Below are positions 27,316-35,768 of a DNA stretch of 64,000 bases, one piece after another. The stretch is from Sulfurimicrobium sp964552675 (GTDB taxonomy: Bacteria > Pseudomonadota > Gammaproteobacteria > Burkholderiales > Sulfuricellaceae). Both the position numbers and the translations under genes were made by a program. The notes below the pieces were generated by a model. It saw only the letters and a program-made list of their open reading frames with translations. It was not told the DNA's origin and did not search any database. Location: contig CAZKHJ010000004.1 of assembly GCA_964552675.1 (NCBI GenBank), forward strand, positions 69,166 to 133,165. The letters run 5' to 3'. Positions within the stretch are counted from its first letter, which is position 1; the number at the start of each line of letters is the position of its first letter.

Positions 27316-28407
27316 ATGTTCAAGGTTGAAATTCCGCGCCGCAAGAGCCGGCAGATCAAGGTCGGCAATGTACTGATCGGTGGTGATGCACCGATTTCGG
27401 TGCAAACCATGACCAACACCGAGACCACCGATGTCGATGCCACGGTTGCGCAGATCGAGCGTGCTGCCCGGGCCGGCGCAGATATCGTGCGGGTATCGAT
27501 TCCCAGCATGGAAGCGGCGGAAGCTTTTGGCCTGATCCGGAAACGTTCTCCGGTGCCGCTGGTGACGGATATCCATTTCGATTACAGGATCGCCCTGCGC
27601 GTGGCCGAGCTTGGCGCCGATTGCCTGCGCATCAATCCCGGCAATATCGGGCGCGAGGATCGCGTGCAGGCGGTGGTGCAGTCGGCCAAGGATCATGGCA
27701 TCCCGATCCGCATCGGCGTCAACGCGGGCTCGCTGGAAAAGGATTTGCAGAAGAAATATGGCGAACCTACCCCGGAAGCACTGGTGGAATCAGCCCTGCG
27801 TCACATCGAGATTCTCGACCGCTTGAATTTCCCGGATTTCAAGGTCAGCCTCAAGGCATCGGAAATCTTCATGACGGTGGAAGCCTACAAATTGCTCGCC
27901 AACCAGATCGAACAGCCTCTGCATCTCGGTATCACCGAAGCCGGCGGTTTGCGCTCCGGCAGCGTGAAGTCGGCGATTGGTCTGGGCATGATTCTGGCAT
28001 CCGGTATCGGCGATACCATCCGTGTATCGCTGGCTGCCGATCCGGTAGAAGAGGTCAAGGTCGGTTTCGATATCCTGAAAAGCCTGCATTTGCGCAACAA
28101 GGGCGTGAATATCATTGCCTGCCCTTCCTGCTCGCGCCAGAATTTCGATGTGATCAAGGTGGTGAACGCGCTGGAACAGCGGCTTGAGGATGTGCTGGAG
28201 CATCTCGATGTGGCGGTGATCGGCTGCGTGGTGAACGGGCCGGGAGAGGCGCGCGAGGCGGATATTGGCCTCGCCGGCGGCGAGCCCAACCTGCTGTACA
28301 TGGACGGCAAGCCCAGCCACAAGGTCAATGACGGCGAAATCGTCGATCAGATCGAAAAGGAAGTGCGCGCAAAAATTGCCGCCAAACAACAAATTACCAG
28401 CAAGTAG
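27316..28407 (+). CDS. ispG: 4-hydroxy-3-methylbut-2-en-1-yl diphosphate synthase
   Basis: 363 aa. A 4Fe-4S enzyme of the MEP isoprenoid pathway (MEcPP to HMBPP). N-terminal TIM-barrel domain (VQTMTNTETTDVDATVAQI, RINPGNIG) and C-terminal cluster domain with cysteines in IACPSCSRQ and IGCVVNGPGEAR. Confidence 0.97.
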   Translation: MFKVEIPRRKSRQIKVGNVLIGGDAPISVQTMTNTETTDVDATVAQIERAARAGADIVRVSIPSMEAAEAFGLIRKRSPVPLVTDIHFDYRIALRVAELGADCLRINPGNIGREDRVQAVVQSAKDHGIPIRIGVNAGSLEKDLQKKYGEPTPEALVESALRHIEILDRLNFPDFKVSLKASEIFMTVEAYKLLANQIEQPLHLGITEAGGLRSGSVKSAIGLGMILASGIGDTIRVSLAADPVEEVKVGFDILKSLHLRNKGVNIIACPSCSRQNFDVIKVVNALEQRLEDVLEHLDVAVIGCVVNGPGEAREADIGLAGGEPNLLYMDGKPSHKVNDGEIVDQIEKEVRAKIAAKQQITSK

Positions 28408-28413
28408 AAAATC

Positions 28414-29676
28414 ATGAGTCAGATCCAGGCCATTCGCGGCATGAACGACATCCTGCCGGAGCATGCCGCCCTGTGGGAATTTTTCGAGGACACGGTGCGC
28501 GACTGGTTGCACAGTTACGGCTACCAGTGCATCCGTATGCCCATCGTGGAGCAGACCAGCCTGTTCAAGCGCGCCATCGGCGAGGTGACCGACATCGTCG
28601 AGAAGGAAATGTATACCTTCACCGACGCGCTCAATGGCGAAAGCCTGACGCTGCGCCCGGAAGGCACGGCTTCCTGCGTGCGCGCGGTGCTGCAGCACAA
28701 CCTGCTCTACAATGCGCCGCAGCGCCTGTGGTACATGGGGCCGATGTTCCGCCACGAGCGGCCGCAGAAGGGACGCTACCGCCAGTTCCACCAGGTCGGC
28801 GTGGAGTCGCTCGGCTTTGCCGGACCGGATATCGACGCCGAGCAGATCATCATGACAGCCAGGCTGTGGAAACGCCTCGGCCTGCAGGATGTGGCGCTGG
28901 AAATCAATACCCTGGGCAGTGCGGAAGACCGTGCCCGGCACCGCGCGCGCCTGGTGCATTATCTCGAACAGCATGCCGACCAGCTCGACGAAGATTCGAA
29001 ACGCCGCCTGCACACCAATCCTCTGCGCGTGCTGGACAGCAAGAACCCGGCCATGCAGATGCTGGTGGAAGCCGCTCCCAAGTTGCTGGATGATCTCGAT
29101 GAGATATCTCTCAAGCATTTTGAGGAGCTTCAGCTGATATTGCGCGAAGCCGGCATTGAATACCGCATCAACCCGCGTCTGGTGCGCGGCCTGGATTACT
29201 ACAACTTTACCGTGTTCGAGTGGGTAACCACGCGGCTTGGCGCCCAGGGAACGGTATGTGCCGGCGGGCGCTACGATGGCCTGATCACCCAGATCGGCGG
29301 CAAGCCCGCCCCGGCCTGCGGTTTCGCCATGGGGGTGGAGCGCCTGCTGGCGCTGCTTGAGGAGCAGCAATTTCAGGCGCCGCAGAAGGCTGTCGATGCC
29401 TACCTCGTCCACCAGGGTGAGGCGGCAGACCGTTTCGCCTTCAAGAGCGCTGAAATGTTGCGCGGGCAGGGCTTGCATGTGATCCTGCACTGCGGTGGCG
29501 GCAGTTTCAAATCGCAAATGAAAAAAGCGGATGGCAGCGGTGCCCGTTATGCGGTCATCATCGGCGACGACGAGGCCAATGCGCAGCAGGTCAGCCTCAA
29601 GCCGTTGCGCGAAATGGGTGAACAGGCCCGGATGACGGTGGCGGAAGCGGCCGATGTGATCGGAAGAAAAATTTAA
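28414..29676 (+). CDS. hisS: Histidyl-tRNA synthetase
   Basis: 420 aa, class II aminoacyl-tRNA synthetase. Starts with the typical IQAIRGMNDILP. Motif 2 is in MFRHERPQKGRYRQFHQ, the histidine-specific loops are LVRGLDYYNFTVFEW and AGGRYDGL, and motif 3 is GFAMGVERL. The anticodon-binding domain is C-terminal. A paralogue without catalytic function, hisZ, lies at 41366-42523. Confidence 0.97.
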   Translation: MSQIQAIRGMNDILPEHAALWEFFEDTVRDWLHSYGYQCIRMPIVEQTSLFKRAIGEVTDIVEKEMYTFTDALNGESLTLRPEGTASCVRAVLQHNLLYNAPQRLWYMGPMFRHERPQKGRYRQFHQVGVESLGFAGPDIDAEQIIMTARLWKRLGLQDVALEINTLGSAEDRARHRARLVHYLEQHADQLDEDSKRRLHTNPLRVLDSKNPAMQMLVEAAPKLLDDLDEISLKHFEELQLILREAGIEYRINPRLVRGLDYYNFTVFEWVTTRLGAQGTVCAGGRYDGLITQIGGKPAPACGFAMGVERLLALLEEQQFQAPQKAVDAYLVHQGEAADRFAFKSAEMLRGQGLHVILHCGGGSFKSQMKKADGSGARYAVIIGDDEANAQQVSLKPLREMGEQARMTVAEAADVIGRKI

Positions 29677-29710
29677 TCCCGCGATTATTGACTACTTAAC
29701 AAGGTGACTT

Positions 29711-30331
29711 ATGGCTTACGATCTGGAAGAGCAGGAACAGATAGATGCGCTCAAGGCGTGGTGGAAACAGTATGGCAACGCGGCTGTGCTGGGAGTGGTG
29801 CTGTTTGTGACCATCGTGGCCGGGATGCAGGGGTGGCGCTATTACCAGAGCCGGCAGACGGCACAGGCTGCGGCCCTGTATGAGTCGTTGCAGGGCGCGA
29901 CCGAGCCGCAGAAAGTGCGCGAAATCGCCGGTCAGTTGATCGAGCAGTTTCCGCGCAGCCCCTATGCAACCCGTGCGGCGCTGGTCGCGGCCAGGACCAA
30001 TCATGAAACGGGTGACGCCAAGAGCGCCCGGGCACAACTGCAATGGGTGCTGGACCATACCAAAAGCGATGAGATCAGGGATGCAACGCGCCTGCGCCTG
30101 GCCGGCGTGTTGCTGGATGAAAAAAACCATGACGAGGCGCTGAAACTGCTTGAAACCAAACATGGCACGGCATTCGATGGGCTTTATGCCGATCTCAGGG
30201 GCGACGTGCTGCTGGCTTCCGGCAAACAGGCCGAGGCGCTGGCGTCTTACAAGCTGGCGCTGGAGAAAATTGATCCGGCCAGCGCCTACCGCGGCCTGGT
30301 GCAGATGAAACTGGATGGATTGGGCGGATAA
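29711..30331 (+). CDS. YfgM-like ancillary SecYEG translocon subunit
   Basis: 206 aa. A short cytoplasmic N-terminus (MAYDLEEQEQIDALKAWWKQYG), one membrane helix (about 24-43), and a periplasmic TPR-like domain (DUF2133/TPR_21 type). YfgM associates with the Sec translocon and with periplasmic chaperones. The gene shares a base with bamB, the usual neighbour. Confidence 0.88.
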   Translation: MAYDLEEQEQIDALKAWWKQYGNAAVLGVVLFVTIVAGMQGWRYYQSRQTAQAAALYESLQGATEPQKVREIAGQLIEQFPRSPYATRAALVAARTNHETGDAKSARAQLQWVLDHTKSDEIRDATRLRLAGVLLDEKNHDEALKLLETKHGTAFDGLYADLRGDVLLASGKQAEALASYKLALEKIDPASAYRGLVQMKLDGLGG

Positions 30332-31506
30332 TGAAAATACGCGCATTGCAAGCTCATCTGGCTGGCTTGCTGGCCCTGTCGCTGGTCGGCTGCGCCAGCA
30401 TCGGTGAATCTGTTTCCACCGGATTTGGATTGTGGGGAAACAAGGATGCAACGGAAAAACCCGCACCCCTGACGGAAATCAGGCCATCCGTGACGCTGAA
30501 ATCGCGGTGGCAGGCAGGCGTGGGCAGCGCCGGCGATTATGTGTTTATTCCGGCTTCAGCTGACAACAGCGTCTATGCGGCAGGGCATGATGGCTACCTT
30601 GCACGTTTTGATGCCATCAGCGGCCAGCAGTTGTGGCGCATCGAAACCGGGCAGAAACTTTCTGCCGGCGTGGGTGTGGGTGAAGGACTGGTCTTCGTGG
30701 CGACGCGCAAGGGCGAAATCCTGGCTTATGACCTGGATGGCAAGGCCGTATGGCGCGCCAGGGTATCGAGCGAGGTGTTGAGCGCGCCGCAGGCGGCGGA
30801 GGGCATCGTGGTGGTGCGTGCTGCCGACGGCCAGATTTTTGGCCTGGATGCTCGCGATGGCAAGCGCAAATGGGTGTATCAAAGAGCTTTGCCGGTCCTG
30901 GCAATCCGTAGTCATGCCGGCGTGGTGGTGACGCGCGGCGCGGTTTTCGCCGGTTATGCCGGCGGCAAGCTGGTGGCGCTGTCCCTTTCCAATGGCGTTC
31001 TGGGCTGGGAGGCAAGCGTGGCGCAACCCCGTGGCGCGACCGAGCTGGAGCGCATCGCCGATGTGACCAGCCTGCCGGTGATCGATGGCAACCGCATCTG
31101 CGCGGTGGCTTATCAGGGGCGCCTGGCCTGTTTCGAGATCCTGAACGGCAACCTGGTTTGGGCGCGGGAAATATCGAGCATTTCCGGACTCGCGCTGGAC
31201 CGTTCCTATATTTACCTGAGCGATGCCCGTGGTGCGGTGCACGCGCTGGACAAAAACAGCGGCGCCAGCATCTGGAAGCAGGACAAGCTCCTTAACCGTC
31301 GCCTCAGTGCCCCCGTAGTGAAGGGCGAATATGTAGCCGTTGCCGATCTGGAAGGCTACGTCCATGTGCTGGCGCGCGAGGATGGCAGCTTTGCCGGTCG
31401 CGTTGCCACCGACGGCAGCGCCATTGCCGCCGCTCCCGTGCTGCTGGAGCAGAATGTTCTGGTGCAGACCCGCAATGGCGGGCTATTTTCCCTGGCCACC
31501 CAATGA
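30331..31506 (+). CDS. bamB: Outer membrane assembly lipoprotein BamB
   Basis: 391 aa. Lipoprotein signal with lipobox LVGC at about residue 22, then an eight-bladed PQQ-like beta-propeller (repeats such as DAISGQQLWRIETGQKLSAG and DLDGKAVWRARV). Part of the BAM complex that inserts beta-barrel proteins. It ends overlapping the der start by 4 bp. Confidence 0.95.
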   Translation: MKIRALQAHLAGLLALSLVGCASIGESVSTGFGLWGNKDATEKPAPLTEIRPSVTLKSRWQAGVGSAGDYVFIPASADNSVYAAGHDGYLARFDAISGQQLWRIETGQKLSAGVGVGEGLVFVATRKGEILAYDLDGKAVWRARVSSEVLSAPQAAEGIVVVRAADGQIFGLDARDGKRKWVYQRALPVLAIRSHAGVVVTRGAVFAGYAGGKLVALSLSNGVLGWEASVAQPRGATELERIADVTSLPVIDGNRICAVAYQGRLACFEILNGNLVWAREISSISGLALDRSYIYLSDARGAVHALDKNSGASIWKQDKLLNRRLSAPVVKGEYVAVADLEGYVHVLAREDGSFAGRVATDGSAIAAAPVLLEQNVLVQTRNGGLFSLATQ

Positions 31507-32909
31507 AACCTACCCTGGTCCTGGTTGGCCGCCCCAATGTCGGCAAATCCACCCTGTTCAACCGCCTGACCAAGAGCCGAGATGCGCTGGTGGCTGATCT
31601 TCCCGGCCTTACCCGCGATCGCCACTATGGCCACGGCCTGATCGGCGGCAAACCTTATCTGGTGGTGGATACCGGCGGTTTCGAGCCGGTCGCCAAGGAT
31701 GGCATTCTGCATGAAATGGCCAAGCAGACGCTACAGGCAGTGGATGAGGCCGACTGCATCGTGTTCATGGTGGATGCACGCCAGGGGCTGACGCCGCAGG
31801 ATCAGATCATTGCCGATGGCCTGCGCAAGTCGGGACGGCCGGTGTTTCTGGCAGTCAACAAGGCCGAGGGTATGCGTCGCGAAGTGGTGGCGGCAGAATT
31901 CCATGAGCTGGCGCTGGGTGAGCCGCTGGTCATCTCCGGCGCGCACGGCGAAGGCGTGCGCGAGCTGGTGGAACTGGCCTTGGCTGATTTCCCTGATATG
32001 GGCGACGGCGAGGATGAGGATGACCACCCCAAGGTGGCTATCGTCGGTCGCCCCAATGTCGGCAAATCCACCCTGGTCAACCGCCTGCTGGGCGAGGAGC
32101 GGGTTATTGCCTTCGATCAGCCGGGCACCACGCGCGACAGCATCTATATGGATCTGGAACGGGATGGCAAGCGCTACACGCTGATCGACACCGCAGGTGT
32201 GCGCAAGAAGGGCAAGGTCTTCGAGGCGATCGAGAAATTTTCCGTGATCAAGACCCTGCAGGCCATCGAGGATGCCAACGTGGTGGTGCTGGTGCTGGAC
32301 GCGCGCCAGGATATTTCCGAGCAGGACGCGCACATTGCCGGCTTCATCCTGGAAGCGGGCAGGGCGCTGGTGGTGGCGGTAAACAAGTGGGACGGCCTGG
32401 ATACGGCGCGGCGTGAGGTGGTCAAGGGCGATCTGGCGCGCAAACTGCAATTTCTCGATTTTGCCAAATTCCATTACATTTCCGCTCTCCAGGGCAGCGG
32501 CGTGGGCGGCCTGTTCAAGTCCGTGGATACTGCCTATGCGGCGGCGATGGCAAAGATGTCCACCCCCCTGCTGACGCGTGTGCTGATCTCGGCAACGGAG
32601 AAGCATCAGCCACCCAAGGTTGGCCCGATCCGCCCCAAGCTGCGCTACGCTCACCAGGGGGGCTCCAATCCGCCGCTGGTCATCGTGCACGGGACTGCGG
32701 TGGCAGGCGTTGCGGACAGCTACAAACGCTACCTCGAAAGCACCTTCCGTACCGCATTTGAACTCGAAGGCACGCCCCTTCGCGTCGAGTTCAAGCAGGG
32801 GCAAAACCCCTTCGCCGATCGCAAACCCAAGCCCAAGACCGAGGAAGAGGAGCGTCAGGCTCACCGCAAGCGTCGGCGCAGCCGGAAGACCTATGGCAAG
32901 AAATACTGA
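31503..32909 (+). CDS. der: Ribosome-assembly GTPase Der (EngA)
   Basis: 468 aa. Two tandem GTPase domains, both with P-loop GRPNVGKST (start near residues 9 and 183), DTGG/DTAG switch motifs and N/TKxD motifs (VNKAEG, VNKWDG), then a KH-like C-terminal domain and a basic tail. Required for 50S subunit assembly. It ends the ndk-der run; accessory DNA begins directly downstream. Confidence 0.97.
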   Translation: MKPTLVLVGRPNVGKSTLFNRLTKSRDALVADLPGLTRDRHYGHGLIGGKPYLVVDTGGFEPVAKDGILHEMAKQTLQAVDEADCIVFMVDARQGLTPQDQIIADGLRKSGRPVFLAVNKAEGMRREVVAAEFHELALGEPLVISGAHGEGVRELVELALADFPDMGDGEDEDDHPKVAIVGRPNVGKSTLVNRLLGEERVIAFDQPGTTRDSIYMDLERDGKRYTLIDTAGVRKKGKVFEAIEKFSVIKTLQAIEDANVVVLVLDARQDISEQDAHIAGFILEAGRALVVAVNKWDGLDTARREVVKGDLARKLQFLDFAKFHYISALQGSGVGGLFKSVDTAYAAAMAKMSTPLLTRVLISATEKHQPPKVGPIRPKLRYAHQGGSNPPLVIVHGTAVAGVADSYKRYLESTFRTAFELEGTPLRVEFKQGQNPFADRKPKPKTEEEERQAHRKRRRSRKTYGKKY

Positions 32910-32956
32910 ACGAACCTGAAAGAAACATTGCGCGCTGTCGCTGAAGAAGAAAATAC

Positions 32957-33382
32957 ATGGCCCTATCCGACATTTTTCAAGACAGCGCAATCCGTCAAAC
33001 CTTGGCCATTTTCTCCGACGCCGAGAAAGACGCCATCGAACAAGCCCTGTTCGACAAGAACGGCAAGCCCTACATCAAGTGCCTGGTGCGCGGCAAAGAT
33101 GTACAAGCCAAGAAGGAAGAAGTGGTGCGCCAGTTGTGGCTGCATCGCTTATTGAACCACTACCCGGCCATTTCCGAAACTGACTTGCTGGCACTGCCAT
33201 TCCACCCCATCGCCAAGGATGCAGAAACTGCAATTATTCAAGCCGTGCAATCCGCGCATGACGCCCGCCGCCAAGCACATGCCCTGCTGAAAGCCGCCAA
33301 GCGCGCGGTGGAAATCGCCATCGAGGACAGCGAGGCGGTGGCGCTGGAATATCTGGCGGACCTTACACCACAGGACGCTTGA
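32957..33382 (+). pseudogene. Restriction-modification remnant: HsdR/M-like head fused to HsdS-like tail
   Basis: 141 aa open frame. The first ~70 residues (NGKPYIKCLVRGKDVQAKKEEVVRQLWLHRLLNHY) match the N-terminal domain found in type I restriction/methylase subunits (HSDR_N type). The last ~70 (ALPFHPIAKDAETAIIQAV, ARRQAHALLKAAKRAVEIAIEDSEA) look like the C-terminal helix of a type I specificity subunit. No methylase or helicase motif lies between. The simplest reading is that a large internal deletion joined the ends of two genes of one operon. Assignment is by eye; a small intact protein of unknown function is the alternative. Confidence 0.6.
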
Positions 33383-33384
33383 AC

Positions 33385-34012
33385 ATGCCCACCCGCTACG
33401 ACATCGACCACCTTGCCGAAACGCAATTCGAGTCGGGCTCCCGTGGCCGGGTGCTGAAAAATTTGCTTGGCATTCGCCGCAAGCGGGAAATGGATGCGCT
33501 GGAAGCGGTCAAGCTGGCCGAGGCGACCGACCACGCTATCCGGCATACCTCAGCCAAGCATCGTTTTACGGCCAAAGATGTTTGCGGCCTGCATCGGCAA
33601 TGGCTGGGCAAGGTGTACCCCTGGGCAGGCGACTATCGCCAAGTGAATATCGGCAAGGGCGGTTTCACTTTTGCCATGGCGGCCCAGATTCCCCGCCTGA
33701 TGGAAGAATTCGAGCGGGAGATTCTGGCCCGCCATTACCCCCTGCAATTTTTCCGGCATGGGTAAGATCATCGAGTCGCTGGCTGTGACCCATTGCGAAC
33801 TGGTGCTGATCCATCCTTTCCGCGAGGGAAACGGCAGGCTGTCGCGTCTGCTGGCAACGCTCATGGCTTTGCAGGCGGGGCTGCCGCTGCTGGATTTTTC
33901 AGGGATCAGTGGCAGAAAGAAGGAAGGGTGCTTTGCGGCGGTACAGGCGGGGTTGGCGCGAGACTATGCGCCAATGGAACAGATTTTCCGCAGCGTGGTC
34001 GAAAAACCCTGA
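33385..34012 (+). pseudogene. fic: Fic family protein, frameshifted
   Basis: Two frames that together make one Fic protein. The first (33385-33765) has the N-terminal part including RVYPWAGDYRQVNI-like KVYPWAGDYRQVNI; the second (33758-34012) has the catalytic motif HPFREGNGR at 33812-33838 followed by LSRLLATLMALQAGLPLLDFSG. A jump of +1 base is needed near 33738-33752, where runs of five C and five T sit; one extra base in either run would explain it. Fic proteins AMPylate or otherwise modify targets, and fic genes are often found inside type I restriction operons, which fits the remnant directly upstream. A sequencing error cannot be excluded. Confidence 0.8.
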
Positions 34013-34019
34013 AAGGGCG

Positions 34020-34184
34020 TTAAGCTGCCTTGGCTGGTTTGGGCGTAGATGCCGGCAATGCCTTTTCAGCCGCTTTCCTGACGCCTTCAATCGCCATCGA
34101 GGAAACAACGTTAAGCCTTAATGCCGCACGATATGATTCAGGATTACGGAGATGCGGATTTTGCTGTAAAAGGGAATTTTTCAT
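34020..34184 (-). CDS. Small protein of unknown function
   Basis: 54 aa from the ATG at 34184 (another ATG at 34190 is possible). Sequence features: MKNSLLQQNPHLRNPESYR, then ALRLNVVSSMAIEGVRKAAE and a Lys/Pro/Ala tail. Short proteins with a NPHLR-P-x-x-R...SS-IEG layout occur next to toxin-like and other accessory genes in proteobacteria, which I recall but cannot verify here. It points toward the fic pseudogene. The function is unknown. Confidence 0.5.
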   Translation of the reverse strand: MKNSLLQQNPHLRNPESYRAALRLNVVSSMAIEGVRKAAEKALPASTPKPAKAA

Positions 34185-34413
34185 AAACATCAGTATAGTC
34201 TTGAGGGGGGGCGGTATCAACCGGCCAGGTTTTAGCCTTTTTCAGGTTGTTACGTGGGCTGAATTTGCCTTGATGATTGTTCCTTACGGGTGGTTCGGTC
34301 TGAGATTTGTCAATGATGCAACAACCTTATCCCTATATTTGATTTTTTTGCTGCCCGGCATGGGGCGGCTGTGGTAAAAAGCCCTTTCGACAGGACTTAC
34401 AGCCCCCCTAGCC

Positions 34414-35583
34414 ATGACCCAATCCAGCCCCCGCGAAATTGTTACGCCCTACCGTCCCATCCCTCTGGATGTGCCGGAGGGGATGAAGCCCAACGAATTT
34501 TTCAACAGCACGGAAAATCTCAACGACCTGGTACACAACAACGGCCTGTTGCTGAACCCGGAAAATCTGCTGCTCTATCGCAAGGCGCTGGGGCATAGCA
34601 CTACGTTCGACACCTCGATCATCTACAACACCTCCAAGGTCATCCTCAATCCGCTGGGCCGGCCGGTGCGGCGCACTCAGGTGCCGGACAATGTCCGGCA
34701 TGTGTGGAACCGGATGAATCAGATCATCATCGATTACATGCTGGAACAGTTTCCGGACCCGGCGCAGCACCTGGTGCTGGCGGGTGAGGCCAGTCTGGAT
34801 GCGACCTGGCCGCTGACTTCGCCCGGGGTGCCCAGCATTCGCATGTTGCACAATCACTTCATCGTGTTTCCCATGGATGCGCTGCGCAATGCCAAGCCGG
34901 CCGATCCGAAAAATCCCAACCTGACCGATGGCGGCCAGCATTCGCTGTTTGAGATGTACATGCATGACGTTTATCGGGAGTTCATCTGCAAGGCGCTGCA
35001 TCTGGAGGTGCTGCGGCCGGTGAGCGATGATGCTGCGCGCCTTGAGCTGACCGGCTACCCGCAGGGCCTGCCGAGCTGGGAAATTCCCGGTGGCGCGGCG
35101 ACGCTGGAGGATGTCCGCTTCTGGCACGAATACGATCTGGTGCTGAAGGGTTTCATCGACTTCTACCGTACATTTTTCTCGCAGGTTTCGACGCGCAATG
35201 CGCCAATGCCGGATGATGTTTATTTCCCGGATCAGGTCGAGAGCGTGCTGCTGTTCAACAACGATTTTCTCAAGACGGCGAAGAAAGTCAGGGACCGCTG
35301 CATTACCGACGCCAAATACGCCAATGCCATCCGCTGGCAGCCAGCGTTCAAGCAGCTTATCTACCGCAATGATCAGGGCAAGCTGATTGTCACCATCAGT
35401 CAGAATTCGATCGGCAATGCGATTACCGAACTGCTTGGCGTGGTGGTGAATCGCGCCGCCGATGCCGAGGCTTACGAAAAACAGGAGTCCAAACTGATCG
35501 AGCGCTTGCTCGAAGTGCGGCGCCGCCTGATCGAGGCCGATCTGGGCGAAGGCATTGCCACCGATTACTGGCCCAAGATGTAA
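34414..35583 (+). CDS. Conserved-looking protein of unknown function
   Basis: 389 aa, no signal peptide or membrane segment. I do not recognise the family with confidence. A histidine-rich motif, SIRMLHNHFIVFPMDA, about residues 140-155, resembles the H-x-H segments of HIT/galactose-1-phosphate uridylyltransferase-like nucleotidyl transferases. The N-terminus is rich in Asn and Pro (MKPNEFFNSTENLNDLVHNNGLLLNPENLLLYRKALG) and the C-terminus ends in a charged helix (QESKLIERLLEVRRRLIEAD). Codon use looks native. It is preceded by AT-rich DNA and followed by a separate signalling gene, so the context gives no clue. Confidence 0.75.
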   Translation: MTQSSPREIVTPYRPIPLDVPEGMKPNEFFNSTENLNDLVHNNGLLLNPENLLLYRKALGHSTTFDTSIIYNTSKVILNPLGRPVRRTQVPDNVRHVWNRMNQIIIDYMLEQFPDPAQHLVLAGEASLDATWPLTSPGVPSIRMLHNHFIVFPMDALRNAKPADPKNPNLTDGGQHSLFEMYMHDVYREFICKALHLEVLRPVSDDAARLELTGYPQGLPSWEIPGGAATLEDVRFWHEYDLVLKGFIDFYRTFFSQVSTRNAPMPDDVYFPDQVESVLLFNNDFLKTAKKVRDRCITDAKYANAIRWQPAFKQLIYRNDQGKLIVTISQNSIGNAITELLGVVVNRAADAEAYEKQESKLIERLLEVRRRLIEADLGEGIATDYWPKM

Positions 35584-35768
35584 CTGCGCTCGCCCTCCAT
35601 TGGAGGCGCTTAATAAATCCGGTGTCAGCACGAAGTTTGCTATGATGTTGATCATTCCATTTAACATCAGTGGCTTGCCATGATTATGTCGGCTGACGAT
35701 CATTCACGGTTCCGGATGCTTTCCCCTGGTGTGTCAATGTTGTGTCTTTGGGGGCAGGGGGAAGTGGC

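Noticed and set aside
27790..29517. Long antisense frame over ispG and hisS
   Set aside because: It spans two real genes on the other strand and shows no family features.
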